Shown here: piece by piece, positions 43,531-52,053 of the stretch
Numbering within the stretch: position 1 is the stretch's first letter
Layout: the number at the start of each line of letters is the position of its first letter
Source: Devosia sp. 2618
Lineage (GTDB): Bacteria; Pseudomonadota; Alphaproteobacteria; Rhizobiales; Devosiaceae
DNA: 64,000 nt
Direction: 5' to 3'
Assembly: GCF_040546815.1 (NCBI RefSeq)
Contig: NZ_JBEPOO010000001.1
Location: forward strand, 1,054,001-1,118,000
Made by a program: the position numbers and the translations under genes
The notes under the pieces: generated by a model
Told to the model about the DNA's origin: nothing
Databases searched by the model: none
What the model saw: only the letters and a program-made list of their open reading frames with translations

Positions 43531-43841
43531 TGGATCGAGTCATTGCGATATTCTGGCAGGTGGTGGACCTGCCGTTCAAATTTGCGGCTGTGCTGCTGAT
43601 CACCATCTACCGCTATACGCTGTCGATGTTCATGGGGCGGACCTGCCGACATCTGCCAAGCTGCTCGGAATATACCCGCGACGCGATCTGGCAATATGGC
43701 TTCTGGCCGGGTGGCTGGATGGGACTGGCGCGGTTTGTGCGCTGCCGTCCCGGCGGCACGCATGGCTATGATCCGGTGCCGGAAGCGGTGCCCTCCGCAG
43801 CGCGATGGTATGTGCCGTGGACCTATGGGCGGTGGAAGTAG
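43530..43841 (+). CDS. yidD: Membrane protein insertion efficiency factor YidD
   Basis: A 103-residue YidD: an amphipathic N-terminal region (FAAVLLITIYRYTLSMFMG) then the cysteine-rich RTCRHLPSCSEYTRDAI and GFWPGGWMGLARFVRCRPGGTHGYDPVP. YidD aids YidC-dependent membrane protein insertion. It is coupled to the IscU-like gene by a one-base overlap instead of the rpmH-rnpA-yidC context. It converges with the CPBP protease gene 7 bp away. Confidence 0.95.
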   Translation: MDRVIAIFWQVVDLPFKFAAVLLITIYRYTLSMFMGRTCRHLPSCSEYTRDAIWQYGFWPGGWMGLARFVRCRPGGTHGYDPVPEAVPSAARWYVPWTYGRWK

Positions 43842-43848
43842 GGCGGCT

Positions 43849-44631
43849 TTATGCGGCCACAGGGTCGGGTGTGATCGGGCGTCCGACGTGTCGCAGCAGA
43901 TACAGCGCATAGATCAGTGTCGGTAGCTGGACCAGCACGGGCACGAGCAGCAGTCTCGGATCAACCGGGGCATGGTCTGCGGTGGTGACGAGATTGGCTG
44001 TGCCCAGCAGATTGGAAAAATCCCACAGCGCGTGGATGAGCATCGCCGGGAGGATTGAGCCGGTCCGCAGCACGATGGCGAGAAACAGCAGGCCGCTGAT
44101 GGCGGCGGTAACCGACTGGGCGATGGCGGCAGGTAGATCGCCGGTGGTCAGCGCATTGAACGAGTGGACCGCGCCAAATAGCAGCGTCGTCACAATGATG
44201 GCCGGCCAGATCGGCAGGCGTGTGAGCAGGCCCCGGAACAGCACGCCGCGAAAAGCCATTTCCTCGGAAAAGCCAACAAGCACCGTGTTGATGGCGAGGA
44301 AGGCGATAACGTGCGGTTCGGGTAAGCCGCTGACCGATGTGAAGCTGAAGAAGGCGAGAACATAGAGCAGCGGCAGCCAGAGCAGCCGAAGCTCGCTTGG
44401 ACGTTCGGGCCATTTGAAGGCGACATCGGACCAGCGAAACGCGATGACACAGGCAGCGATGAACAGCGAGGCAACCAGCAGGTTGGGTGAGATATTGTTG
44501 GTCACTTCATCGGCGATGGGGTGATGGGCAGGACCGATTTGCGGGAGCCAGGCGTCCCAGAACACGGTGATGCCGACCCAGATCAGCGTGACGACAATGG
44601 CAATTGGCAGACGTAATGTGTCGGCGCGCAT
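43849..44631 (-). CDS. CPBP family intramembrane glutamic endopeptidase
   Basis: A 260-residue protein with about eight membrane segments and the CPBP/Rce1-like motifs: GFSEEMAFRGVLF (EExxxR catalytic glutamates), then FGAVHSFN and HALWDFSN histidine motifs. Bacterial members process peptides or act in immunity to bacteriocins; the substrate is unknown. Start at ATG 44631 with GGGGGG-type purine run; further upstream codons are unlike the family. No bacteriocin genes are nearby. Confidence 0.9.
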   Translation of the reverse strand: MRADTLRLPIAIVVTLIWVGITVFWDAWLPQIGPAHHPIADEVTNNISPNLLVASLFIAACVIAFRWSDVAFKWPERPSELRLLWLPLLYVLAFFSFTSVSGLPEPHVIAFLAINTVLVGFSEEMAFRGVLFRGLLTRLPIWPAIIVTTLLFGAVHSFNALTTGDLPAAIAQSVTAAISGLLFLAIVLRTGSILPAMLIHALWDFSNLLGTANLVTTADHAPVDPRLLLVPVLVQLPTLIYALYLLRHVGRPITPDPVAA

Positions 44632-44753
44632 GCGGAGGCCCCCCTTGCCGCAGTATTTGCGTGACCTAACTATGCCCGCAGGGCTTGCAAGTGTCGATTG
44701 GGAGACGCGCAACGGGCTGGCATGGCGCAAAAACCGTGCTAGACAGGCCGCCT

Positions 44754-44772
44754 TGTAGCAATTTCTGCTACA
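44754..44772. promoter_or_regulatory. Inverted repeat in the thrS leader
   Basis: TGTAGCA-N5-TGCTACA, 25 bases before the thrS start and just upstream of its ribosome site (GGAG at 44787). It could be an operator or an RNA hairpin. T-box elements are not expected in this group, and I see no T-box features. Confidence 0.4.
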
Positions 44773-44797
44773 TCAATCCTATTTCTGGAGACCTATT

Positions 44798-46777
44798 ATG
44801 ACGATCAAGGTGACGTTCCCCGACGGTGCAGCTCGCGATTTTCCGCGTGGCACCACCGGGACCACCGTCGTCGAGGGCATCTCCAAGAGCCTCGCCAAGA
44901 AGACTGTGGCCATGCGCTGGAACGGCGTGCTCAGCGATCTGAGTGATCCGCTGGAAGCCGATGGCCGCATTGAATTTGTGACGCGCGATAGCGGCTCCAA
45001 GGATGTGCTGGAGCTGATCCGGCACGATGCTGCGCACGTGCTGGCAGAAGCGGTGCAGGAGCTGTGGCCGACGACGCAGGTGACGATCGGTCCCGTGATC
45101 GAGAACGGCTTTTATTACGACTTCAAGCGTGACGAGCCGTTCTCGGAAGAGGATTTCCCGGCCATCGAAAAGAAGATGGCCGAGATCATCGACCGGGGCG
45201 CTGCGTTCACCAAGGAAATCTGGACGCGCGATCAGGCCAAGGCGTTTTTCGATGCGCGTGGCGAGAACTTCAAGGTCGAGCTTGTCGACGCCATTCCGGC
45301 TGACCAGTCGCTCAAGATGTACAAGCAGGGTCAGTGGATCGACCTCTGCCGTGGCCCGCATATGCGTTCGGTCAAGGACGTTGGGCTAGCCTTCAAGCTA
45401 ACCAAGGTGGCCGGCGCCTATTGGCGTGGCGACAGCAATAACCCGGTGCTGAGCCGCATTTACGGCACGGCGTTTGCGACCAAGGAAGAGCTGGAAGCCT
45501 ATCTCCACATGGTGGAAGAGGCCGAAAAGCGCGATCACCGCAAGATCGGCCAGGAAATGGACCTCTATCACTTCCAGCCGGAAGCGCAGGGGTCGGTGTT
45601 CTGGCATCCCAAGGGCTATGTGCTGTACAATCAGATGGAGGCGTATATCCGCCGCCGTCTGAACTCGTCGGGCTATGTGGAAGTCAAAACGCCACAGCTG
45701 ATGAGCTCCAAATTCTGGGAGCAGTCGGGCCACTGGGGCAAGTATCGCGAAAACATGTTTGTGGTGCCTGACGAAGTGCCGGGCACGGAAGAAGAAGGCC
45801 CAGTGCTGAGCGGCAAGGGCGACCTGATGGCGCTCAAGCCGATGAACTGCCCGGCACACGTGCAGATTTTCAATCAAGGCATCAAGAGCTATCGCGACCT
45901 GCCGCTGCGTATGGCCGAGTTCGGCTGCTGTCACCGCAACGAGGCGCATGGTGCTTTGCACGGGCTGATGCGCGTGCGCCAGATGACCCAGGACGACGCG
46001 CATATTTTCTGCCGCGAAGACCAGATCCAGGCCGAAACCGAGCATTTCGTGCATCTGCTCTATTCGGTCTATGGCCATATGGGCTTCGAGAATGTCGTCA
46101 TCAAGCTGGCGACGCGGCCGGAAAAGTATGGCGGCACGATCGAGCGTTGGGACGCAGCCGAAAAGGCGTTGGGCGATGCCCTGCGCGCGACTGGCTATGA
46201 CTTCGAAATCGCGGAAGGCGAGGGCGCGTTCTATGCACCCAAGCTGGAATTCCACCTCAAGGACGCTATCGGGCGTTCGTGGCAGGTGGGGACGCTGCAG
46301 CTTGATTATGTGCTGCCCGAGCGGCTTGACGCGACCTACATCGCCGAAGACGGTTCGCGCCAGTATGCCGTGATGCTGCACCGCGCGATCCTTGGGTCGC
46401 TCGAGCGGTTCATCGGCATGATGATCGAGAACTATGCCGGCAAGATGCCGATGTGGCTGGCGCCGACGCAGGTTGTCGTCGCGACCATCGTGTCCGAGGC
46501 GGATGATTATGCGGTCAAGCTGGTGAACCAGCTCAAGGCGGCGGGGATCCGGGTCGAACTCGACGTGCGCAACGAAAAGATCAACTACAAGGTGCGTGAG
46601 CACTCGGTCGGCAAGGTGCCACTGATGTTTGTGGTGGGTCGTCGCGAGGCCGAGGAGGGCACCGTTTCGGTGCGTCGTCTGGGGACCGAAGGTCAGAAGG
46701 TCGAGCCGTTCATGGACGCGCTGGTGTCCCTGATGGCCGACGCGACCGCGCCGGACCTCAAGGCAAAGGCTGCCTGA
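44798..46777 (+). CDS. thrS: Threonine-tRNA ligase
   Basis: A 659-residue class II synthetase: TGS domain (residues 1-60, [19 protein letters not shown]), second additional domain with the [11 protein letters not shown] editing motif (HxxxH), catalytic core with [10 protein letters not shown] and [11 protein letters not shown], and C-terminal anticodon domain ([12 protein letters not shown]). Zinc ligands Cys/His/His are in place. GGAG precedes the ATG. An inverted repeat in the leader may regulate it. A small gene follows three bases after the stop. Confidence 0.97.
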   Translation: MTIKVTFPDGAARDFPRGTTGTTVVEGISKSLAKKTVAMRWNGVLSDLSDPLEADGRIEFVTRDSGSKDVLELIRHDAAHVLAEAVQELWPTTQVTIGPVIENGFYYDFKRDEPFSEEDFPAIEKKMAEIIDRGAAFTKEIWTRDQAKAFFDARGENFKVELVDAIPADQSLKMYKQGQWIDLCRGPHMRSVKDVGLAFKLTKVAGAYWRGDSNNPVLSRIYGTAFATKEELEAYLHMVEEAEKRDHRKIGQEMDLYHFQPEAQGSVFWHPKGYVLYNQMEAYIRRRLNSSGYVEVKTPQLMSSKFWEQSGHWGKYRENMFVVPDEVPGTEEEGPVLSGKGDLMALKPMNCPAHVQIFNQGIKSYRDLPLRMAEFGCCHRNEAHGALHGLMRVRQMTQDDAHIFCREDQIQAETEHFVHLLYSVYGHMGFENVVIKLATRPEKYGGTIERWDAAEKALGDALRATGYDFEIAEGEGAFYAPKLEFHLKDAIGRSWQVGTLQLDYVLPERLDATYIAEDGSRQYAVMLHRAILGSLERFIGMMIENYAGKMPMWLAPTQVVVATIVSEADDYAVKLVNQLKAAGIRVELDVRNEKINYKVREHSVGKVPLMFVVGRREAEEGTVSVRRLGTEGQKVEPFMDALVSLMADATAPDLKAKAA

Positions 46778-46779
46778 TC

Positions 46780-47010
46780 GTGCCGCAACGTCCGTCCAAC
46801 CGCGAGATCAAGGCGCTTACTCACCTCGGTGAAGAAAACGCGCTTGGCCCCGATGATTTCAAGGATATCGGCGAAAAGGTTTTCGCCGGTATGCTCAAGA
46901 AGGGCTGGGTGATCGAGGCCGAGGGGCTGCCTGGGAAGTACCGGGCGACCATCAAGGGGCTGACGATCCATGAGGGTGAGATCATCTTTGCTGGGCGTTA
47001 CAGGAACTAG
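46780..47010 (+). CDS. Small hypothetical protein downstream of thrS
   Basis: A 76-residue basic/acidic protein that starts at GTG 46780, two bases after the thrS stop, so it is probably translated by re-initiation. The sequence (NREIKALTHLGEENALGPDDFKDIGEKVFAGMLKKGWVIEA) looks like a compact winged-helix-size fold: helix, helix, then beta wing IKGLTIHEGEIIFAG. I do not recognise a family. Confidence 0.7.
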   Translation: MPQRPSNREIKALTHLGEENALGPDDFKDIGEKVFAGMLKKGWVIEAEGLPGKYRATIKGLTIHEGEIIFAGRYRN

Positions 47011-47150
47011 AGCACGTTTCTGGCCCGCCGAGGCGGCCATCTAGCGTGGTTTTCTGCGCTTCCGGTGCTCACGTACTCAATGTACGCTGCGCTCCGGTTC
47101 TCGAAAACCGCGCTACCTGACTCGCCTGGGCGGGCCATAAACGCACTCTA
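47008..47150. repeat. 140-bp imperfect palindrome, rhizobial-type intergenic element
   Basis: Outer arms begin TAGAGCACGTTT-CTGGCCCGCC and end GGCGGGCCATAAACG-CACTCTA; inner parts GGTTTTC/GAAAACC and CACGTAC-TCAAT-GTACG are also complementary. The complete element folds into one long hairpin. It overlaps the stop of the small gene before it and ends 16 bp before arfB. Similar palindromes are widespread in Hyphomicrobiales. Confidence 0.8.
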
Positions 47151-47165
47151 GCGCCCGAAACGACC

Positions 47166-47597
47166 ATGCCAGACCTGATCCCTATCACCCGCACCATTTC
47201 CATCGATCCAGCCGAGATCGAGGAGACGTTTGTGCGCGCGTCGGGGCCGGGCGGGCAGAACGTCAATAAGGTGTCGAGCGCGGTGCAGCTGCGGTTTGAC
47301 CTGACCAATTCGCCCAATATTCCCGAGCCGATGAAACGCCGCGTCGCCGTGTTGGCGGGCAAGCGGCTGACCAAAGACGGCATCATTGTCATCACCGCCA
47401 ATTCACACCGTGACCAGCCAATGAACCGGACGGATGCGCAGGCGCGGCTGGTGGAATTGCTGGTGGCAGGCTCGCATGTGCCCAAGCCGCGGGTCGCGAC
47501 GCGGCCGACACTGGCCTCTAAGCGGCGGCGACTGGATGGCAAGTCGATCCGGTCGGACGTCAAAAACATGCGCCGCAATCCTATTGACGGGCAGTGA
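47166..47597 (+). CDS. arfB: Alternative ribosome-rescue factor / peptidyl-tRNA hydrolase ArfB
   Basis: A 143-residue protein with GGQ at residues 29-31 (ASGPGGQNVNKVSSAVQLRFD) and the long basic tail (SKRRRLDGKSIRSDVKNMRR) that enters the mRNA channel of stalled ribosomes. This is the ArfB/YaeJ type, not a codon-specific release factor, as no stop-codon recognition domain exists. ATG 47166. Preceded by a large palindrome. Confidence 0.94.
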   Translation: MPDLIPITRTISIDPAEIEETFVRASGPGGQNVNKVSSAVQLRFDLTNSPNIPEPMKRRVAVLAGKRLTKDGIIVITANSHRDQPMNRTDAQARLVELLVAGSHVPKPRVATRPTLASKRRRLDGKSIRSDVKNMRRNPIDGQ

Positions 47598-47645
47598 CCG
47601 ACGTCGTTCAGTTGCGCCGTTGCCTAAGCGCGAATTGAGGGCCTT

Positions 47646-48647
47646 GTGAGGTTTTTTGTTACCGGGACTGCCGGGTTTATCGGTTTTCATCTGGCGCGCC
47701 GGCTTTTATCCGAGGGACATAGCGTTGTCGGCTTTGATGGGGTGACCGACTATTACGAGCCTTCGCTCAAACGGGCGCGTCTGGCGGTTCTGGCTGGCGA
47801 AGATGGCTTCAGCGCTGTCGAAGGCATGCTGGAAAACGCTGAGTTGTTGAGCGACAGCCTGTCGGCCAGTGCGGCAGATGTTGTGGTGCATCTCGCGGCG
47901 CAGGCGGGGGTTCGGTACGGTCTTGAGCATCCTCAGAGCTATGTTCAATCGAACCTGGTGGGAACCGCCAATCTGATCGAGGCCCTGCGGATCGCGCCCC
48001 CGCAGCACTTTGTGTTTGGCTCGTCCAGTTCGGTCTATGGCGGCAATACCGACCTGCCATTTGCCGAGAATGATCGGACGGACACTCAGCTTTCGCTCTA
48101 TGCGGCGACCAAGAAGGCGGGCGAGGCGATGGTGCATTCCTATGCCCATCTGTTTGGCATTCCGTCGACCTGTTTGCGGTTTTTTACGGTCTATGGCCCG
48201 TGGGGACGGCCGGACATGGCGCTGTTCAAATTCGTCTCGGCGATCCTCGATGGGCAGTCGATCGATGTTTACGGGCATGGGCAGATGCAGCGCGACTTCA
48301 CCTATGTCGATGATCTGGTTGAGGCCATTGTCCGGCTGACCAAACTGCCGCCGCTCAGCGGCTCGGCGGTGGCGCATGACAGTCTTTCGGCGGTGGCGCC
48401 ATATCGGGTGGTCAATATTGCCGGTGGCAGGCCGACGGAGCTTCTGCGGTTTATTGAACTGGTGGAACAGGCGCTGGGCAAGACGGCTGTGCTCAATATG
48501 TTGCCGATGCAGCCGGGCGATGTGGTGGCAACGCAGACCGATACGGCGCTCCTGCATGCGCTGATCGGGGATTTGCCGGTGACGCCAATCGAGACCGGGG
48601 TCGAGCGGTTCGTTGAGTGGTTCAAGAGCTACTACCGCCGTGCCTGA
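47646..48647 (+). CDS. NAD-dependent sugar epimerase (UDP-glucuronate 4-epimerase-like)
   Basis: A 333-residue extended SDR. The Rossmann motif is GTAGFIGFH at residues 7-15, catalytic YAATKK near residue 152, FGSSSSVYGG upstream, and FFTVYGPWGRPDMALFKF typical of UDP-glucuronate 4-epimerases (CapI). It makes UDP-galacturonate for surface polysaccharides. It starts at GTG 47646. Its stop overlaps the phosphohexomutase start, so the two form a nucleotide-sugar operon. Confidence 0.9.
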   Translation: MRFFVTGTAGFIGFHLARRLLSEGHSVVGFDGVTDYYEPSLKRARLAVLAGEDGFSAVEGMLENAELLSDSLSASAADVVVHLAAQAGVRYGLEHPQSYVQSNLVGTANLIEALRIAPPQHFVFGSSSSVYGGNTDLPFAENDRTDTQLSLYAATKKAGEAMVHSYAHLFGIPSTCLRFFTVYGPWGRPDMALFKFVSAILDGQSIDVYGHGQMQRDFTYVDDLVEAIVRLTKLPPLSGSAVAHDSLSAVAPYRVVNIAGGRPTELLRFIELVEQALGKTAVLNMLPMQPGDVVATQTDTALLHALIGDLPVTPIETGVERFVEWFKSYYRRA

Positions 48648-50073
48648 TACAAGCAGCCTCCGGTTTGGGACTTCGGGCCTTCGGGGGTCGGCGGTGGCGT
48701 TGGAGGGGCAGGCGGCGCGGGCGTATGTGGCAGCGTTCCTGCGGCATGGTGAGGTGCTTGGGCAGCTTGGCGGTGGACGGGTGTTTGTCGGGCGGGATTT
48801 TCGGGAGTCCAGTCCGGGGATACTGCGCGATTGCGTGGCGGCCGTTGAGGCGGCGGGGCTTGCTGCGGTGGATTGTGGGGCGCTTCCGACGCCGGCTTTG
48901 GCGCTGCATGCGATGGCGGCGGGCTGTGCGGCGGTGATGGTGACGGGGAGCCATATTCCGGAGGATCGGAATGGGCTGAAGTTCTATTTGCCGACTGGAG
49001 AGATCAGTAAGGCCGATGAGGCGGGCATTGTTGCGGCTCTGCGCGATGCGGTGATTGGCGATGCGTTAGGGCCGGTCGTCGATGAGAGGCATGCCGCGAT
49101 GGAGCGGTATTTTTCTCGGTATTCTGGGCTGCTCGCGGATGGCGCGCTTGTTGGGCTGCGGGTTGGGGTGTTTGAGCATTCGAGCGTTGCGCGGGATGTT
49201 CTGGTGCGGGTGTTGGAGTGTTTCGGGGCGACCGTGATGCGGCTGGGGCGGGCCGAGCGCTTCGTGGCGGTTGATACCGAGGCGGTGGGGGATGCGGTGT
49301 TTCTGCCGGTGCCCGCATGGGTCGCGGAGCATGGGCTCGATGCGCTGGTTTCGGCGGATGGGGACGGGGACCGGCCACTGCTGGTTGATGCGCAAGGGCA
49401 GTTTGTGCGCGGCGATGTGCTGGGGCTGTTGACGGCGTGGTATCTGGGGGCGCGGACGGTGGTGACGCCGGTGACGTCCAGTTCGGGGATTGAGAAGGCC
49501 GGAGCGTTCGAGGTGGTGCGGACGCGGGTTGGCTCGCCTTATGTGATCGCGGCGATGGAGGCGGCGGCCGGGCCGGTGGTTGGGTTCGAGGCCAATGGCG
49601 GGACGTTTGTTGGCGAGGGGATCGTTGCCCATGGCAGGCCATTGGCGGCATTGGCGACCCGGGATGCGGTATTGCCGATCTTGAGCGTGCTGGGGATGGC
49701 GGCTGAGAGGAAGATCGGCGTTGCTCAGCTGGTGGCGGAGCTGGCGCTGCCATGGGCATTGGCGGACCGGCTTCAGCACGTATCGGCCGAGCGCAGTGCG
49801 AGGTTTCTAGAGAGGCTGGTGGCCAACGGGGATTATGCCCGGGCGTCGTTTGGCGCTTATGGGATTGGCCGGATTTCAACCGTCGATGGCGTGCAAATTT
49901 TTACTGCGGCCGGCGACGTGGTGCATTTTCGGGCGTCGGGGAATGCGCCGGAATTGCGCTGCTATGTCGAGGGGCGGACGCCTGAGATTGCGGCGGAGCT
50001 GCTGGCATTTGGCCTGCGGGTGGCGGCAAGCGAGACGGCACAAGAAAAAGGGCCGCCTTTCGGCGACCCTTGA
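48640..50073 (+). CDS. Phosphomannomutase/phosphoglucomutase family protein
   Basis: A 477-residue alpha-D-phosphohexomutase. The phosphoserine is S104 in VTGSHIPEDRNGLKFY, the metal loop is SADGDGDRPLL, the sugar loop lies in GFEANGGTF and the phosphate loop is RASGNAPELRCY. It supplies mannose-1-P or glucose-1-P. Start GTG 48640 overlaps the epimerase end. Coding bias is strongly toward GGG/GCG/CGG codons, unlike housekeeping neighbours. A hairpin (AAGGGCCGCC/GGCGACCCTT) overlaps its stop codon. Confidence 0.9.
   Translation: MPDTSSLRFGTSGLRGSAVALEGQAARAYVAAFLRHGEVLGQLGGGRVFVGRDFRESSPGILRDCVAAVEAAGLAAVDCGALPTPALALHAMAAGCAAVMVTGSHIPEDRNGLKFYLPTGEISKADEAGIVAALRDAVIGDALGPVVDERHAAMERYFSRYSGLLADGALVGLRVGVFEHSSVARDVLVRVLECFGATVMRLGRAERFVAVDTEAVGDAVFLPVPAWVAEHGLDALVSADGDGDRPLLVDAQGQFVRGDVLGLLTAWYLGARTVVTPVTSSSGIEKAGAFEVVRTRVGSPYVIAAMEAAAGPVVGFEANGGTFVGEGIVAHGRPLAALATRDAVLPILSVLGMAAERKIGVAQLVAELALPWALADRLQHVSAERSARFLERLVANGDYARASFGAYGIGRISTVDGVQIFTAAGDVVHFRASGNAPELRCYVEGRTPEIAAELLAFGLRVAASETAQEKGPPFGDP
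50048..50071. terminator. Hairpin overlapping the phosphohexomutase stop
   Basis: Ten-pair stem AAGGGCCGCC with GGCGACCCTT (one mismatch), loop TTTC, between convergent genes. T runs exist for either strand. Confidence 0.6.
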
Positions 50074-50078
50074 GATTG

Positions 50079-51887
50079 TTACTTGGCGACTGCCTCGATG
50101 GTGACCTTGTCGATCAGGGTTTTTGGATCGGTTTCGGCGGCCATGAAGTCGAAGAAGCCGACGCCAGCGCCGTCCTTGGCGGTGAGGTCGATGGACAGGT
50201 GTGCAGCCTTGCCGCTGACGAAGGCGTTGATGGCCGAGCCCAGCTTTTGGGCTTCGGCGGCACCGGCCATGGCGCCGATGATGGTGCCTTCGGCCAGACC
50301 GGCAAAGACCGGACGGAGCGTTGCAGCATCGGTGCCCTGTTCGGCGGCGATGCTGGCAAAGATCAGGTCGGTGAGACCTTCATCCTTGATATCGAGCTTG
50401 AGGTGGTTGATCGCCAGCTGCATGGCAGCAGCCATGGTGACGTTCTCGTCGAGGCTGAACAGCGCTTCGGTGGCGTTGAGCAGGGAGCCGTTGAGCACGA
50501 AACGGGCGAGATCGGCGCCGGTGAGCGAGACCTCGTTGATTGCGATGCGGTCTTCGGCTTCATTCCAGGCTAGATCGATCTTGAAACCGGCATCAACCTT
50601 GGTCACGCCCAGATCGATGAGCTTTTGCAGCTGTTCGTCGCCGCTATCGGTGGGCAGGTCGACGACGATGTTGTTGGCATTGACCAGAATGGCGGTGGGG
50701 ATGCCCTGGAAGTAGTTGGACAGACCGAGGTCAAAGCCGCCGACGCTGGCCTTGATGCGTTCGCCATCGCTCTGCTCGTCTGGAACATCGACAACGACAT
50801 CCGAGAAGGAGAAGCCGCCAAAGGCGGGGATCAAAGAGCGGGCATTGGCTTCGAGCCAGGCTTCGTCGATGAGTTCGGGGGCGGCTTCCACCGTGGCGAT
50901 GGCGCTGGTGAAATCGAGCGCCTTCATGGTGAAGTTGCCAATCTGGACGACGCCGTCGTCTTCGACGGTGACATCAAAGCCGTCCATCGAAATGGATGGG
51001 TAGATGCCGGGCGTCATGGCGCCCATGGTGATGCCGGCGATACTGAAATCAATGGCGCGATCGCTGTCATCGACGCCTGAGCAGTCAATGCCATCAAAGG
51101 TCATTGGAGAGGTTTCGATGGCGGTGAACATGTCGGCATACATGCGCATGATCTTGCCGATCAGTTCGGGAGGCGGTGCATCGGCGCCTTCCAGCGATTG
51201 GGCGAGGCTCATGATTTCGGCGAACGAGTATTTGAACGGCCGCGCTTTGACTTCTGCAGCCGCCATGGCGCCGATGTTGCAGGAGATCTCGGTGCTTTCC
51301 AGCGAGCCGCCCTCAAAACTGAGGTCGGTATAGATGGTCTTGAGTTCGGTAGAGGCCGGGGCGTCGACCAGACCATAGATGCCGAGAATGGCGTTGATGT
51401 CAAAATTGCTGGCTTCGAGCAGGCCGAAGGTCGCGGTGCCTTCGTCGCCGCCATTCACGGAGATTTCGCCAACAGAAATGCTGGTGGCCAGGCCATTGTC
51501 GACACTATCGAGGACGATGTCGGAAAGGGTGATGAGCGCGCCACTCGTTTTGCCGTTCACCGTGCTGCTGGCTTCGACGGTGATTTCGGGAATGGTGATA
51601 CTGGTGGCAGTCAGGCCAGCCAGAGCGTCGGCGTTATCGACGACATTGCCGCTGAAAATGGCGCGCAACGTATCGTCGTCGACATTGGAGTCGATCGCGT
51701 CGATTTCGGGGATTTCCACATTGATCGACGTTTCGGGGGCAGCGGCTGGCGCGGTCTGTTCAACCTGCGACGTGCCCTTATCTTTGATCTTCTGGGCCCA
51801 GGCGGGACCGGAAGGGAGCGCAACGCTGATCATGCAGGCGGTGGCGAAAATACCCAATCGTTGCCGGGTCGAGGGGCTGAGCGGCAT
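50079..51887 (-). CDS. Large secreted hypothetical protein
   Basis: A 602-residue exported protein: signal peptide MPLSPSTRQRLGIFATACMISVALPSGPAWA. The mature part is acidic, with long stretches of beta-strand-like repeats (ITIPEITVEAS, ALITLSDIVLDS, TSISVGEISVNG, IAINEVSLTG, LAINHLKLDI), as in periplasmic AsmA/DUF945-type or lipid-binding beta proteins. Only two cysteines (ISCNIG, IDCSG). I know no named family. GGGAGA precedes the ATG. Unrelated to the adjacent nucleotide-sugar genes except by position. Confidence 0.75.
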   Translation of the reverse strand: MPLSPSTRQRLGIFATACMISVALPSGPAWAQKIKDKGTSQVEQTAPAAAPETSINVEIPEIDAIDSNVDDDTLRAIFSGNVVDNADALAGLTATSITIPEITVEASSTVNGKTSGALITLSDIVLDSVDNGLATSISVGEISVNGGDEGTATFGLLEASNFDINAILGIYGLVDAPASTELKTIYTDLSFEGGSLESTEISCNIGAMAAAEVKARPFKYSFAEIMSLAQSLEGADAPPPELIGKIMRMYADMFTAIETSPMTFDGIDCSGVDDSDRAIDFSIAGITMGAMTPGIYPSISMDGFDVTVEDDGVVQIGNFTMKALDFTSAIATVEAAPELIDEAWLEANARSLIPAFGGFSFSDVVVDVPDEQSDGERIKASVGGFDLGLSNYFQGIPTAILVNANNIVVDLPTDSGDEQLQKLIDLGVTKVDAGFKIDLAWNEAEDRIAINEVSLTGADLARFVLNGSLLNATEALFSLDENVTMAAAMQLAINHLKLDIKDEGLTDLIFASIAAEQGTDAATLRPVFAGLAEGTIIGAMAGAAEAQKLGSAINAFVSGKAAHLSIDLTAKDGAGVGFFDFMAAETDPKTLIDKVTIEAVAK

Positions 51888-52053
51888 GGAGTTTCTCCCG
51901 TTTCATATTGAGGGCAATTTGTGACATTGGCGGCGGGGCAGCAATAGCCAAAGCATAGGTGAGGCGCTGTCAGAGCTGACCGCTGGCCGTTTCGACGGCT
52001 TTATCGCGCGGCAGCTTTGACAGTGTTGTGTCGGTGAGCGGCAGTTTCGCCGA

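Noticed and set aside
44754..44797. A T-box riboswitch before thrS
   Set aside because: No T-box sequence or antiterminator fold is visible and the element is not expected in Alphaproteobacteria.
45398..46603. A 401-codon frame opposite thrS
   Set aside because: Antisense artefact of codon bias in thrS.
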